The notes under the pieces are model-generated. The model was not told the DNA's origin. It was given only the letters and a program-made list of their open reading frames with translations, and ran no database searches. The position numbers were made by a program, and so were the translations under genes. Shown piece by piece: positions 1 through 12,702 of a stretch of DNA of 64,000 nt (its first letter is position 1; each line of letters opens with the position of its first letter). Source of the stretch: Penicillium oxalicum (taxonomy: Eukaryota > Ascomycota > Eurotiomycetes > Eurotiales > Aspergillaceae); NCBI RefSeq assembly GCF_001723175.1, contig NC_064650.1, positions 4,216,001 to 4,280,000 of the forward strand, written 5' to 3'.

Positions 1-2571
1 CCGGGGATTCCTCGCTGCGCGCCCTGCGAACGAAGCAATGCGAGATGCGTGTACTACGACACGGCTCGCGCCCAGACGGTCTCGCGCACACATATCGTTT
101 CCTTACGAGAAAAGGCCCGTGCTCTTGAAAAAGAGCTGGCCAAAGCGGAGCAAGAGATTCAACACACGGCCGATGCTGAGTTGATGGTGCGGGGTGCGGG
201 CCGCATCCGCTTCTCCGATAACGACGAGCCTCGATACTTGGGCGCCTCGAGTGGGATCGCCATGAGTCGTCTGGTCATGGAAATCGCCAAGCAGAATACA
301 GACTCGAAAAGCATCAAGGATGTCGTTCCGGAATTGACCGCCCAAGAGATCAGAGCGGCCTTTGCGCAGGAGGACACAAAGCCCACCTCCAAGGTCTATC
401 CGATGATCAGCTCGATCCCGTCGGATAGCCTGCCCCCGCGAAACTTGACGGAGAGACTCATCGATCTCTTCGTGGTCAAAGGTAGGGAATAGACATGGCC
501 CTCTTCGATCACATGCGTCGATGCCGGATCCTTCCAGGATAGGCCGGGAAAACTCCCCTGCCCCCGCGCGGACTCTTTGGCTGACATCTCCTCCCGCGCA
601 CTCCCTAGCCCAGGCACTGCTCCCGACGCTACACATCCCGAGCTTCCGTCGAGAGGCCGAAGAGGTGTTTGATGGATCCAACGATCCATGCCATAATTTC
701 CAATTACGAATGGTGATTGCCATCAGCATGCAGAAACTGAGTCCTGACTACGCCGGCTTGGCGGACAGCTTCTACCTGGCCGCGCTTCCCTTTTTGGAGC
801 CAACCCTGAAGCGGATGGACTTGCGGGCACTGCAATGCCTCGTCTTGATCGCCCAGTACTCCATGCTAACTCCAACGAGGACTGCCTCATATTGGGTGGT
901 CGGCACGGCTATGCGGATGTGCCAGGACTTGGGCTTCTGCGAAGAAGCGACCATCACCCAGTCGTCTGATGGAAAGCCGCTGAACCCCTTGGAGCTGGAT
1001 ATGCGTCGAAGGCTCTTCTGGATCGTCTCCTCCATGGAATTCGGTCTGTCACACAGTCTGGGCCGGACGAGTGCCTGGAGTGTGACGCATGATAACGTCA
1101 ATGTCCATTTCTTTGAATTGGTGGACGATCGCTACATTACCGCAGACGGCATCAACCCCCACGCCAAGCCTGTCCTGGCGAAGTGTATCGCGATCCACTT
1201 TTTCAAGATGCGCATTCTCCAACTGGAGGTGCGACGGATGCTGTACTTGAACCGACGAGAGACGCCAACGCACGACCAGGACCCTTGGTTTCACCACATG
1301 CTCGCGAAAGTGGATGAGTGGGTAGACAACTGCCCCAAGAATGACGACGGCTCAGGCTTGAATGTGAAGTGGTATGTTTCCAACGTGATCACCGGTCTAG
1401 CATAGAGCTGTGTCATCTCCTTTGGGCGCCAAGTTCATCACTGACCAAGGGCCCTCCTCCCTTTCCCCCTTTTCCTTACAGGTTCCAAGGTCGAAGGAAC
1501 ACCATGGTCATCCTCATGCATCGTCCAACTCCTCAGATTCCCGAGCCCTCGGTCCACGCTGCGCAGATCTGCTATGACGCAGCCACCTTTAACATCGCGA
1601 TGCATCACGAACAAACCCTCACGGGGTCGGTAGACCTTACCTGGATCTTCACCCAGTCTCTGTTCATGGTATTCAACATTGTGCTCTGGACCCTGTCCTA
1701 TCCAGAGATCCGCAAGGAGCATCCCATTGATGAGGTCCAGTCCTACCTGGACATGGCGCTGGAAGTGATTGTCCACGCGGCAGAGCGCTGGCCTGGCGTG
1801 CAGTCGGCCTTGATCCTCTACAAACGTCTAGTGGAGGCCTGCCTCAAGGCCTATTCTACCGAGGAATCGTTTGTGGTTCACTCCCCATCCAATCATCCCA
1901 CCCCAACTTCGTCGCAAGAGGTGGCCACCCCACCGGCCATGTCGAGCCCATCGACAAGTACAACGGCATCTCTCTACTCGCACACGCACCGCGCAGCATC
2001 CCGGTCCATTGGAGATTGCGCATCGGCGGGGACTTTCTCCAGAGGCCCTTCGGCGGATCCGCCGGGTCCGTACTGCAGTGCGGCTCAGAACTATACCCCT
2101 CCCGCCTTTGCTGCGCACGCGGCCGAGTCGAGTCAACAATCGCCCGCTACACCGACCTACGACGTCCAGTCTGCCATTGCCGCGACGGGTGCAGATCCGC
2201 AGCAGTCCACTCCCACCTACTGTCCCACCTCGGGACCTTTCTCGGACCTCTCCGTGGACCCGAACACGCCCTACAACGCGATCCCCTCTGTGGTTCCGGG
2301 ATTGCAAGGCTGGGATCCCAACTTCTCGTTGGCTTCCACCACGGCGAGCCACCTGGCCTACGTCGATGCCACGGTCGATCCCATGCAGTGGACCTTCTCC
2401 ATCGGAGACCAATACTCCAACTATTTCAACGAGCCATTCCCCACGCCATCGTGGAGGGAACGGACACTGAGCCAGCAGGAGCAGATTGAGCTCATGGCCT
2501 CCTTGGAATTCAATATTCCTGACGTCTCTGCCCAGCTCGGGCATGAATCGAATGCCTTTTACCAATCGTAG
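1..2571 (+). CDS. Zn2Cys6 fungal transcription factor (5' truncated)
   Basis: The reading frame is open from base 1 and begins inside a zinc binuclear cluster: cysteines at visible residues 6, 9 and 16 form the second half (C-x2-C-x6-C), so the N-terminus lies outside the window. A heptad-like, Glu/Lys-rich stretch at about residues 28-50 would be the dimerisation coil. The middle region is the fungal-specific transcription factor domain, with a typical RRRLFW helix near residues 290-300. The C-terminal third is Ser/Thr/Pro-rich and probably carries activation sequences. Introns are 482-608 and 1372-1481; both restore frame exactly, giving 777 visible residues and a TAG stop at 2569-2571. It should act in the nucleus as a sequence-specific regulator. 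Its target pathway cannot be told from the sequence, and no cluster genes lie downstream. Confidence 0.85.
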
Positions 2572-3581
2572 AGGGCGAAAAAGCCTGGGGACACGACTGA
2601 GGTGTCCTCCAGGACAACCGTGGACGAACTCGCTCCGATGGGAGCGAAGGTGCATCATCAGAGCAGGGCCTGTATGCCAAGGGGGCCCTCCCCAATGTGA
2701 AGAGAAAATTACCGAAATTTAATTAGTGAGATGATCACGAGCAAGGGGGCTGAATATCGAAAGATCCTGCGCCACGCTTTCCGGGGGGGGGGTTTGGACC
2801 CCCTCTCTGTTGTAGAGCTGAGTAGCCTCCTCAAAAAAGTTTCCTGAATCACACAGTATTCTGAAGACACCTTGGTCAATAAATTTCAACCATCGATCTT
2901 CTGAGAAGCTCCAATTGAGTCATGATTTGCCAAGGTGATCCTGTAGCTCGGTGCCTCGTTTTGTCAGTGCTCCCTGCCATCAAGGAGCAATCACTATGGT
3001 CTCTTACATAGTCCTGGATGGCTCAGTGAACACGTATGGAAGGGCTCGCTTGGAGAGTCATTCTGGACGACCAAACCATGCCGACAGAAAAAACAATTTA
3101 CCTTTCCCTCCTGTGTTGGTCCCTCTCAATGGTTCTGTCTTCCTGCACGCTCTTTGCCGAGACGGATTAAACCGCCGAAACAGCGACTCCACGCCGAGAC
3201 ATACATCACGTGACTCGGGCTCCAGTTCGCCTCATCTTCACGCCATCGTCAGCCGACGTCTGCAACGATTCTGCCCGGCCCCTCTGCATTCTCTACCACT
3301 CACGTTCTACTGACCGTCGACCCCAATCCGCTCTCGGAATATTCAACTTGGGCATTCTCAACTCCGTATGAATTAGGCCAGCCGTGATATCACCTGCTCG
3401 CCCGCGCGAGAGCGACCGTCGCAGACTCGACCCGGGATTCCCCTCTTCAGACGCCCAGTCCTCGTGTCGACGACCTCACAATCTCTGGACCCCGAAGTGA
3501 CCAGCGAGAAAGGATCTCCTGCGGTGCTGCACGTAGCGAGAGTTGAGCGGCTGCGTTTTCTTTTGGTGTGAGAACTATCTC
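2572..3581. other. intergenic region and MED19 leader
   Basis: About 1 kb without a convincing gene. It holds a 10-base G run at 2783-2792 and, from roughly 3300, a GC-rich leader before MED19. The short open frame at 2951-3313 has no recognisable protein character. Confidence 0.6.
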
Positions 3582-5203
3582 ATGTCTGATCGGACCCCTG
3601 CTATCACCTTTCCTGCCGGTCCGCTCTCACCTCCTTCACCTGCCGCGGGATCATCTGCTCCTCCAGAGAGCAAACACCTACCTCCCTTCTTGGATCCCAC
3701 TCCGCAAACTCCGACATCGCCTCCGTTGATGTCGGTCAGCGATTCGAACAATGGTTCCAACTTTACATCCTCCCAAGCACCATCGAATCAGGCGACGATC
3801 CACCACAATTCTGCGCACACCTCTTCCCCTCCCTCCTCTGCTCCCTTGTCAACACAGGCCTCGCAGCCACCTACCCTGAGCGCTACGAACTCTTTCCCCA
3901 CGCCGGCTAGCAGTGTCAGTGGTCATCAAGCACATGCGAACTCCTCCGAGGGGACAGACTTGAAGGCGCCTCAAACCGGCACTCAGGCGATCCTGTCCAC
4001 CATGGATAATGGCGCTCAACTCCAGACGGCGGATCATACGCGGTTGGACCATGCCCGCCCACCCGCGTCGACCTCATTTGCTGCAACTGGTTTGCACGGT
4101 GTCGCCGCTGAAGGGAAATCGGATCCTGACGCCATGGATGTCGACACGGAGCCAGTGTCGCGCGATGACGCCCGGGATCTCGGTTTAGACTCGCTCCAGA
4201 AGAATTTCCACTCCGCCTATCACCTGTGCAAGAGCTGTAAGATATCCCCCACAGAGATTTGAGTTCTTGCGGCTGTGTTCACAACCTGCATGCGCTTGCT
4301 CCTCTTCCCCCCCCCCCCCCCCCCCTTCCCCCCTTTTGCTTTTCCATTCTTGGGGTATATGAATTCCGTTAACACAAGTGGTCTTGATTGCTCAACAGCG
4401 CCTCCTCCAACGGGTCCGGATCCCTCTTGGGATCTGATCTCTCTCTACGGACTAGGCTCAATTGCGCAATCCGTCGCACGGATTCACCCCGTCACCGGCG
4501 AAAAGATCAACCGGCTGCGGAAGTCATATGAGGGTAAACTTAAGCCTATGGGCCTCGCGGGCAAGAACAAGCCAATCAAGACGGATCCAAGCAAGGAAGG
4601 CAGCTTGCGATATCTCACATTGTGGCCTGAAGAGGAATGGCAGAATCAAAAGGTCTTTGGCAAGCAGATAAAGACGGCTGATATGGATTCCGCGTTGCTT
4701 GGTCTCCAGACGAAGGCGATGCAACTCCAACCAGGTGTGGCTCCCAACAATGATTTCTGGGAAGATGTGCTGGGCCTGGAGAAACCCATCAAGGCCCCGG
4801 GGCCCGGGGAGTTGGGCAAGAAAGCCACGCCTACCCCCATTGGCCGACCTGGTGGTCCACCGATGATGCCCAGTGGCGCGGGCGCTACCGATCTGGGCGA
4901 TCGAGCACGGCCTAGCCGAGGACGCAAGAGAAATTACGACGATAACAGCTTCGTTGGCTATGGCGAAGGCTACGCTGATGATGACGATGACACCGGTTTC
5001 TACTCCAATGGGGAAGGAATCGGTAAGAAGAAACGAAAGAAGGTTGGTCTCGCTCATCTTGTTGCATTGGTGATCCATTGCCTTTGGAGTTCACGATCAT
5101 TTATGTGTCTTCAAATTAGGATCACGTTTCCAAGGTTTCCACCCCCATGTCCGAGCGCAGTGGCAGCTACGGAGTCGGTATGTTTGGCATTGGGGCCAGA
5201 TGA
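3582..5203 (+). CDS. MED19: Mediator complex subunit 19 (Rox3)
   Basis: Head-module subunit of Mediator, which bridges regulators and RNA polymerase II in the nucleus. Exons 3582-4236, 4399-5042 and 5120-5203 join in frame to 460 aa. Residues 1-200 are Ser/Pro/Thr-rich and disordered. The conserved Rox3 core begins at the first junction, where the joined sequence reads CKSSPPPTGPDP, followed by an LYGLGSIAQSVAR block. A GKKKRKK basic cluster, probably a nuclear localisation signal, straddles the second intron. The last exon encodes the family's C-terminal GSYGVGMFGIGAR ending. The start is ATG 3582: the frame continues upstream but without another ATG. Intron 1 (4237-4398) contains a 19-base C run. 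Identification rests on family recall of the core and C-terminal motif. Confidence 0.9.
4307..4325 (+). repeat. poly-C tract in MED19 intron 1
   Basis: Nineteen consecutive C residues, located between donor 4237 and acceptor 4398. One of several long G/C homopolymers in non-coding parts of this window. Confidence 0.9.
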
Positions 5204-6973
5204 TCCGAGCAAATGTTGCGCAAGGGCATCATGGGACCTTGACAATCGAAACCAGAAAAAAAAGAAGTAGAAGAAGAAAGCGAATTTCTTTCTGCCCTGG
5301 ACGTTGAGGTATTAGGCCCCCTTGTACCACAAATCGTGAACGAGATGATGGCTCACATCAAAAAGGGAGATTTTCTGTTTACGATCGCCCTCAAGTTTGG
5401 CGGTAGGCCCAGGCACGTCTTGATCCCTTGGACCATTTGTGCTTTTTCTCCCCCCTACCCCCTTTCCCTTTTCCCCCTAGCCCCCCCTTTTTTTCTTTTG
5501 ACATTTATCTTCTTCTTCTACTTCTCAGTACATGCATTACGGTGCTGGATATACCCGGCTTTCATCTATGGGACGGCGTTTCAGGCGGGTTCTGCTGGGG
5601 GAATGGTGGTTGTTCTACTAGTTTTACCTTGTAGCTTTATCTTTTTCCACTATCTACCCAGGGCTTTTCTCGAATGGACTAAGTTTTTTTTTTTTATGAA
5701 TATTTTTCGGGTTTTTCGCAACACGGTTGCACCTACGGTGCCTCGTAGTTGCATGGAGCACGTATTTGATCTTGTCTCTCTGTGTTTTTCATTTCCATCG
5801 CTCCCCGTGAGAATGTCCGAATGCGTGCGGAGGTCTCTTTGGTGTCATCCAGCGCTGGGCATGAATTTGATCAAGTTGAAGACATGAAAGTGCAATAAGA
5901 TCATATGTCAATTTGCTTTTGAATAAATTGGAACCAAGACCACTCCAACCGATCTGGACAATCCGTCTCCCATTTCCCACCGACGAACGAACCCTATGGT
6001 TTAGTACGGCATCCATCCATTCCAGTACAGTCTGTATGAGCAAGCGGCTCCCATGCATCGACTGGGCGTGACGAATACTACGTAGAGACTCGAATCTTCC
6101 ATCTTTCCATCGATCGACCGGACACGTCCGTATAAGTTGACATCTTACATTCACCCATTTCTTTTTCCCCCGTATCCATCATGTAGGTAGTATGTACTGT
6201 AGGAAGCTGCAGGATAGGAGGAGGTACCAGGTCTAGTCTGATATCTACCCTGTGTTTTCTTTTCCCCTTTCCTTTTTTCCGAGTGACAAACTGTAACTAA
6301 ATGTTATAGGGCTGGCGCAGTAAACCTTATTGCGCTGGCGAATTCCCCATTCGTTGCTGGATACCTTTCCAAGTACCTAATGTAGGAGACGATTCAAACA
6401 GTTACAGACGTTCCTTGTCCTTTTGGGGGAAACAGACCTGGAGATGGTATATACTAATTAGGCCAGAGGTGCCGCCAAGATGAGTTGGGTATACCGAGAA
6501 TCGCATGACTGATGTGGAATTCGGCGGAACGATCCATTCAATTATATACTTACTGTAGTTCAGGGGATTCGGCGGGTGCATGTAAAATGCAAGTCTGGTA
6601 GAAGGGGGGACGTGTATAAGTACAAGGACGGCTGAAGGGAAGAACGTTCCAGACCTGGATGGTCATTCATTCTATGTTTTTTTTTCGGTGTTTGTATTTT
6701 TATCCATTCGCTTGCGGACCATTCATCCCGAATACATCTTTGTTTTAATCAGCTGGACCAATGTATCTTGTTCTCCATCTTCTCTCTTTCTCTCATCTTC
6801 GGTCCTCTTGATTCATTCCAGGCTCATCGAGTCAAAAAAAGGGCCTGCTACGACCGCGCTGTCCTACACTTTCTGCCGACCGGCGAGGTCGCTCTTTGTG
6901 GGGGGGGTTGTTTCTGCTTTCCTTTAATGCCTCGAGCTGCATAGTGTGATTAGGGGGCACTTACCCCTCTTTA

Positions 6974-7030
6974 CTACCTACATTATCTGCCTGCCTAGGT
7001 AGGTAGGTTGGTCTTGCATGCGGTAGGTAG
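6974..7030. repeat. TAGG/CCTA repeat patch
   Basis: Contains CCTGCCTAGGTAGG, which is almost self-complementary, with further GGTAGGTAG copies to 7030. Similar tetranucleotide patches occur at 11824-11868, 12391-12414 and 44991-45053. Confidence 0.7.
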
Positions 7031-9475
7031 ATTGGGACTAGCATGGGTGAAAATGGCTGGATACATGTTGAAAGGCTTATTTTCGCGCTATTGATTTCCC
7101 TCTTTGACTGTCCTCAGGTCAAGGTCCACGAGTCTGAGATGGTAGCCTATGGATGTAGCCCGCTCCATAATATTGCCCGTACGCTATTCAGTAGATAGTG
7201 AGTCTGGAAACGGTCCATATTGGTCTTAATTTTGAGCACATCTACCGGCCCTATTCGTTTGATAAGATCCGATCAAATACTGTCCATGGAACAGCGTATC
7301 ACGTGGACAAGTCGTGTTCTGCATGACGATCTAGGTACCTCAGTACTATACCTCGTTCTATGTGAGGAAGATGAAAACTCCGACGCAACATGTGTACATC
7401 CTAGATCGTCTAGAGGTCCGTGAAGATCTATGAATATATGTAGAGCATGGAGGGATCAAGCGGCGGCGCCGAGATCGGGCAATCTGCACGAATCAGGCGA
7501 GATCGAGTGTCTTACTAGCATCACGGCCTGCAGTGTCGCAGCCCTGTCACGCGGAGCCTTCCCGGTTCAGATGCCCAGCTCGCATGGGAGACGGGGAATC
7601 CTTGGTGGGATCGGATTGAGTTCGGACGTGACCGGATTTGGACTTGTCAGGACCTGAAAGGATTTTGCGAGGGTCAGGGAGGGGAGTTTCTTTTTTGAGG
7701 TTTCTTTGGGCAAAGATGTGCAGGTGTGCGGTGCACACTTGAGTGGTTTCGGAGTGGAATGGTTCTGGAAGCATTGGCTTGCTTCTAATCAAGTCGTTGT
7801 TCCATGGGAATGGATCAGATGGTCCGCAGGGAGATGGTTTCAAGCATATTGGTTCATGGTCAGTTGGAGATTGAAAAGTACGGTAATTATAATCGGAACC
7901 TCGTTGGACGGTCGAGCAAAGAGGTCCAGCGCGGTAACAAAGTTCGATTTTCCCCAAGTCTCCAAAGTCTATTGCGAGCACAACCAATCAACGGGCACAT
8001 TCATCACATGGAACGTGAGTGGTGGGGGGGGAAACATTGCTTTTCATTGGGTGAAGAGTTTGCAAAAGCTTACTAACCCCGGGCTATTAAGGTTGTCGGA
8101 CCTTCAGCTATTCAGTGGTAGTATTCCCCCTCAGTACTAGGTAATAACGATTACTGACTTCATTAGTCGTCCAGTACTAGTCAAGAATAGTGGAATCTTT
8201 GGGCCCTATGTTATCCGTTGAAGCTTCCATTCAAACAGGTGATGTGATTGGGACGAGAATTTGAATGGACCCGGGGTCGGGGGGGGGGGGCTTATCAGCG
8301 ACACCCCGTTCAGCCACTCAGCCATCGTCGCATTCATGACGGTCTTAGCGTGCCGCGTCAACGACAATCCTATTGATCGACAACCGTCATACAGAGTACG
8401 GAAATCTCGGCTACCGGTTGCCTTGTGAATTGCCTTCCTTTCTTCGCGCAACACAATTCAAAAAAAAAAAAACAATTTCAAAAATAAGAATAACAATAAT
8501 AATAATGCACATGACCTTTAAGAGGCTCCTATGACTGTGAACTCCAAGTAGTACATACTCAAATAGTGCACCAGCCTTCATTCTGGATGAGTTTCCGTGT
8601 GTGCCTCCCCAAAGAGCCCAGTCCCGTGGATTGGACATTTCTCGGAAGTGGAGGCGATTCTCGGAACGGGCAATAGGCTTTTTGCTTGGCCCAACCCACT
8701 GGGAGTCTTCTCCGTCCGAAGTTCCTCCAAGCTGACCAAGAGGACCCAAGTACCAACAGGTACCGCATGGCCAATTGTACATACTGCGAGTACATGCCAC
8801 TGACTACTCATCCTGGTCGTGGATTCTCACCACGAACTCACAGCAGCACAGTGAGTCAAATGCTCTGGATCCACAATCCTCTCGTAGTATTTCTATGCAC
8901 CAAAATATGATGTACACAGCATACTCGATGTACTGGACCTTCGGAAGTCGACGCACGCGACGAGAGCGCTGCAAGCTTTTTTCTGGGTCGTCGCCGTGCG
9001 TCATCTCCACTGCCCATCGTGGTCGACCCAATGATGCACGAGGTCGTCGACGAATGGACCCTGGCTTATCTCCGCCACCTCCTGTAGGGTCGGAACTTAA
9101 GCACGCCTGATCGTCTGCTGCCGCCTGTATTGGCACTGGTTCTTCTTCAGCTGCTTCCTCAGCTGCATCTTCTACCTCTCCACCTCCCTTTTCCCCCTCT
9201 CTCACTCTCTCTCTCTCCTCGTCACCTTTTGGTCTGTACATCTTGCACGCTCCCCCTCTGGATGTCTCGAAATCCCCTGAAGAACCGCTCCAGCCTCCTC
9301 ATCTATGGTACATCCGTCGAAAGCGCTCTCTATCAGTGCCGTCCGTGCAGCCAGACCCCTTGCGTAAATCCGATCTTTCTCGGCATCCCTCCTATACAGC
9401 AAGATTATTGCTGCGGCCGTGACCGTCTTGATCGGTTGCTTTTGTTTTTGTTCTTTAGTTGTTCCAGTTTCCTCG

Positions 9476-9479
<4 letters not shown>

Positions 9480-9526
<47 letters not shown>
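9480..9526 (+). repeat. (CT)n microsatellite in 5' leader
   Basis: About 23 CT units, roughly 155 bases before the ATG of the 7-TM protein gene. It is most likely part of the pyrimidine-rich promoter or 5' UTR common in filamentous fungi. Confidence 0.9.
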
Positions 9527-9528
<2 letters not shown>

Positions 9529-9679
9529 CCCGCTTGATCCTCTGTCCATTAGCGCTGAATTGATGTGAGCGCGAGCCCCTTAACGCCAAATCTCCCTTGC
9601 GCCTCGTGTGACGGCCCCGGGCTATTTATCATCACACCTTTTCTGGCTCGCCAACTCAACCGAAAAAGAGCATGTCCCG

Positions 9680-10768
9680 ATGGGTGGCAACGATGCCACT
9701 ATCGGCAACTCCAGCTATACGGAGCGGGTAATTAACGCCTTTGCGGAGCGGACGGTGCTCGCATGTCTGATCGGTATCGCCTGGTACAATGCCCTCGAAC
9801 TGATCGTGCTTTGTTTCTCGACCTTCAAACGCTATGGCGGATGCTATTTTTGGTCCCTGCTCGTGGCGTCCTTCAGCATCATCCCGTATGGGCTGGGATA
9901 TCTGCTCATCATCTTCAAAATCTTCCCCAATGAATTCTCCGTGGCGATGGAGCTCATCGCCTGGGTGGGCATGGTCACCGGCCAGTCCCTCGTCCTCTGG
10001 TCCCGCCTGCATCTGGTGGTGCACAGTCGCCAGGTCCTCCGCGCTTGTCTCGCCATGATCATCATCGATGCCATCCTTTTCCACATTCCCGCCTCCGTTC
10101 TCGAGCTAGGAGCTCATTCCGATAAACCGGACCTCTTCGTTCCGGCATTTAGCATCTTTGAACGCATCCAACTCATCGCGTTCTCGCTGCAGGAGATTGT
10201 CCTCTCCACCATCTATTCCTACGAGGCGGTCCGTCTCCTCAATCTACGGCCTCGCGGTCACTACCGAGGCACTCTCCTGCAGCTCCTCATCGTCAACCTG
10301 GCCATGATTTTCATGGACGCGGCCATCATCGGGGTCCAATATTCGGGGTACTTTGACGTTCACGTCACTTTGAAAGCCATGTCCTACAGCGTCAAGCTGA
10401 AACTCGAGTACGCCATTCTTGGCAAACTCGTCCATTTCACCGAAATGAGCCACAGTACCAATTCGGCGCCAACTGATCTTTCGGACTTTGTGGATCTCTC
10501 ATATCATCAACATCCTCCTCCAAATCCTGGTCCAGTCCCTCCTCCTCATCCTCTCTCTTCTCCACCGTCTCATCTCCACCACCATCAAAATGAAATCTCA
10601 CCACGGCCGGCAGACGGTGATAGTCAGACCGAGTTCTGTGGTAAACCGGATTCTCCATATGATTCACGGGGGTACACTCCCTCGAAGGAGTCTTCACACG
10701 ATGCTGGTACATCGGAGGCTTCGACTCGAGTCAGTACGAGCAATGAAGTTGTGCAGCGGTCTCTTTGA
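9680..10768 (+). CDS. fungal seven-transmembrane protein (DUF7703-like)
   Basis: An intronless 362-aa frame. Hydrophobic segments lie at about residues 25-46, 52-80, 87-112, 119-143, 160-185, 200-222 and 232-252, which fits seven membrane spans. A cytosolic-looking tail of about 110 residues follows, rich in Pro, His and Ser. The AWYNALELIVL and YFWSLL motifs in the first two spans match my recollection of the fungal DUF7703 family, whose function is not established. ATG 9680 is the first ATG in the frame; the reading frame continues upstream only through non-ATG codons. A receptor-like topology is seen, but ligand, G-protein coupling and membrane location are not evident. Confidence 0.8.
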   Translation: MGGNDATIGNSSYTERVINAFAERTVLACLIGIAWYNALELIVLCFSTFKRYGGCYFWSLLVASFSIIPYGLGYLLIIFKIFPNEFSVAMELIAWVGMVTGQSLVLWSRLHLVVHSRQVLRACLAMIIIDAILFHIPASVLELGAHSDKPDLFVPAFSIFERIQLIAFSLQEIVLSTIYSYEAVRLLNLRPRGHYRGTLLQLLIVNLAMIFMDAAIIGVQYSGYFDVHVTLKAMSYSVKLKLEYAILGKLVHFTEMSHSTNSAPTDLSDFVDLSYHQHPPPNPGPVPPPHPLSSPPSHLHHHQNEISPRPADGDSQTEFCGKPDSPYDSRGYTPSKESSHDAGTSEASTRVSTSNEVVQRSL

Positions 10769-12390
10769 TGAAAACAGTGTATAGAAAAACACGGTACTTT
10801 GTCCCGGATATTGTTCATACCTATCCATCTCAAGATCAACGATATAGAAGATAATCCAGAAAGATTTTTTTTATCTTTTTTCCTCTTTTCTTTTTGAGGG
10901 ATTATCCATTTATTTCACCAAGTCTCCTTTCTCCGCTCATCTCTCTCATGATCGGTGTCAAAAGGATCAATGTGACAACCTGCTCTATTGTTTAGATATT
11001 CATCTGTAACGGAGTCAATCAAGCCCCCCTCCCGTTAAAATGTCCCGTGATCGAATTAGATATGGATTCAACTCCTGTCGTCACGCTCGTCCTATCCAAG
11101 ACTCCAATCTACGGAGAGAGACTGCGATGCGGGTGAGGTCTAGATAACGAACACCTTCATCTGAAGTGCAGACGCATCATTGATCCTTGCAAGATATATG
11201 AATCATCCCGTCAGGGAATATGACTATACCACTAGTTATAGGGCAGCCCCCAAAAAATAAATCAATGCATCTCCAAGTTCAGGTCAGGTCACGTTAGACC
11301 TCCACTTTACTTTTCACGAACCTCATTGAAAGTAATACGAAAGTAGATCCTCTTGATAGCTCACCCACGATAACCCGATAGGTACATGGATAAACCCTGG
11401 GGGAAAAAAACAAGCACTTCAGTTAACTCAAATCTCTACGGCGTAGAACTTGAATTGTCTACAAGTGTACTCTCCGCGCTTCACAAGTCAATCTGTAAAG
11501 ATGTATCGATTTCAGACTATCGACACCGAGACAAATAATACAAACAAATCAATTCGCAACGCAAGATCCTAAGAAACCGGTCTGTAAAAGACCTCAAATA
11601 AACTCATACATGTTAAATCGGACAGCAGTGATAACGCCACAACTCACTTTGTCCGGGGAACAGGTTTGAAGCTTGGCACGAAGTGTTTCGTCACATTTAC
11701 GGGCAGGCAGCTCGTCCAGTCTCGGTTGTCGTCTACTGACTACCACAGGTAGCATGTGTCATGGACAGAGGTACCTTTTTCGAGTACTGAGAATAAAACA
11801 CTACCCGATCCAGATCCATCAATGATGTAGGTAGTAGTATTGATGTGGGGGGTACGTGTACCTACCTGATGTCTGGATTTAATAGAGGTCTCGGCGGCTC
11901 TTCCGGCCGTGTAGGCATACTTACATTCGGGGTTGGTATTGACCAGGGCTCCTGCATAACGTTTCAAGTATTTACTCGCATAGGAACCTAGATCCCATTT
12001 TATATATATATTTTTCTTTCCTCGCGCGCAGGTTCAAAAGTATTGGATTGGAGATATCGGTCGGGCTTCATTGTTGAATCTAGGCGAGCGGATGTTGGAA
12101 ATATAATTGCTTTATACCTTTCTGGATTACTCTATTTGTTTGTATTGCTTCTTAGTATGTGATTTGTGCAATCATCAAGGTCAAGCCGTGGGATAGATGG
12201 TATTAGGTGATTTTGTCTCGAGTTAGAGACAGTACCCGACTCTTGCAAAATGTGCCAGGAGATTGATTACCTGGGCATCGTCACCTAACTACATATATGC
12301 TTGGGGGTTTTTATGTAGGAATTTCAAGTTTTGGTGGGGGCCCGACAGGACGGCTGGGTGCCTTGATAGAGTATTGACTGTAGCGGGGTT

Positions 12391-12414
12391 GTTAGGTAGG
12401 TAGGTAGGTAGTAG
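12391..12414 (+). repeat. (TAGG)n short tandem repeat
   Basis: Four to five tandem copies of GGTA/TAGG ending in GTAGTAGG, in an otherwise empty intergenic region. Confidence 0.8.
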
Positions 12415-12686
12415 GATCTCTGACAATTGATCAAGTGGGTATTTTCCCATGGCGCCGAGGAGGTGGACGGAAAATATCATGGCTGGGTTAGAGTTATATA
12501 TCTGGCTCTTTCCAGATACGAATGGATGTTGGGTAGTGTTATCCTCATCTGGAAGTGGTGAATGGTGTTGGTTTCAAAGGAGGAGGTAATTGTCCTTATG
12601 GTCCATTTATAGGGTGGTGACGATGCGTTTAACCCAGGGGATTCGAGTCCTGTAAAGGAGTCAAGCAGGTGAATCATCGGTCTGTT

Positions 12687-12702
12687 GGGGGGGGGGGGGG
12701 GG
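12687..12702 (+). repeat. poly-G tract
   Basis: Sixteen consecutive G residues in non-coding DNA. Confidence 0.9.

Larger units (their letters stand above)
5204..9679. other. 4.5 kb intergenic region
   Basis: No convincing gene on either strand. The MED19 3' flank is T-rich (5440-5720). There is a TAGG-repeat/palindromic patch at 6974-7030, a pair of CAGTACTAG copies at 8132 and 8172, a G run at 8279-8290, and a long pyrimidine tract just upstream of the 7-TM gene. Open frames are short, overlap on opposite strands, and lack domains or splice continuity. Part of 8.8-9.68 kb is probably promoter and 5' UTR of the 7-TM gene. Confidence 0.5.

Noticed and set aside
5336..5887. 183-codon hydrophobic frame after MED19
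   Set aside because: Poly-Phe and Leu come from T-rich DNA in the 3' flank; no conserved motif or intron structure.
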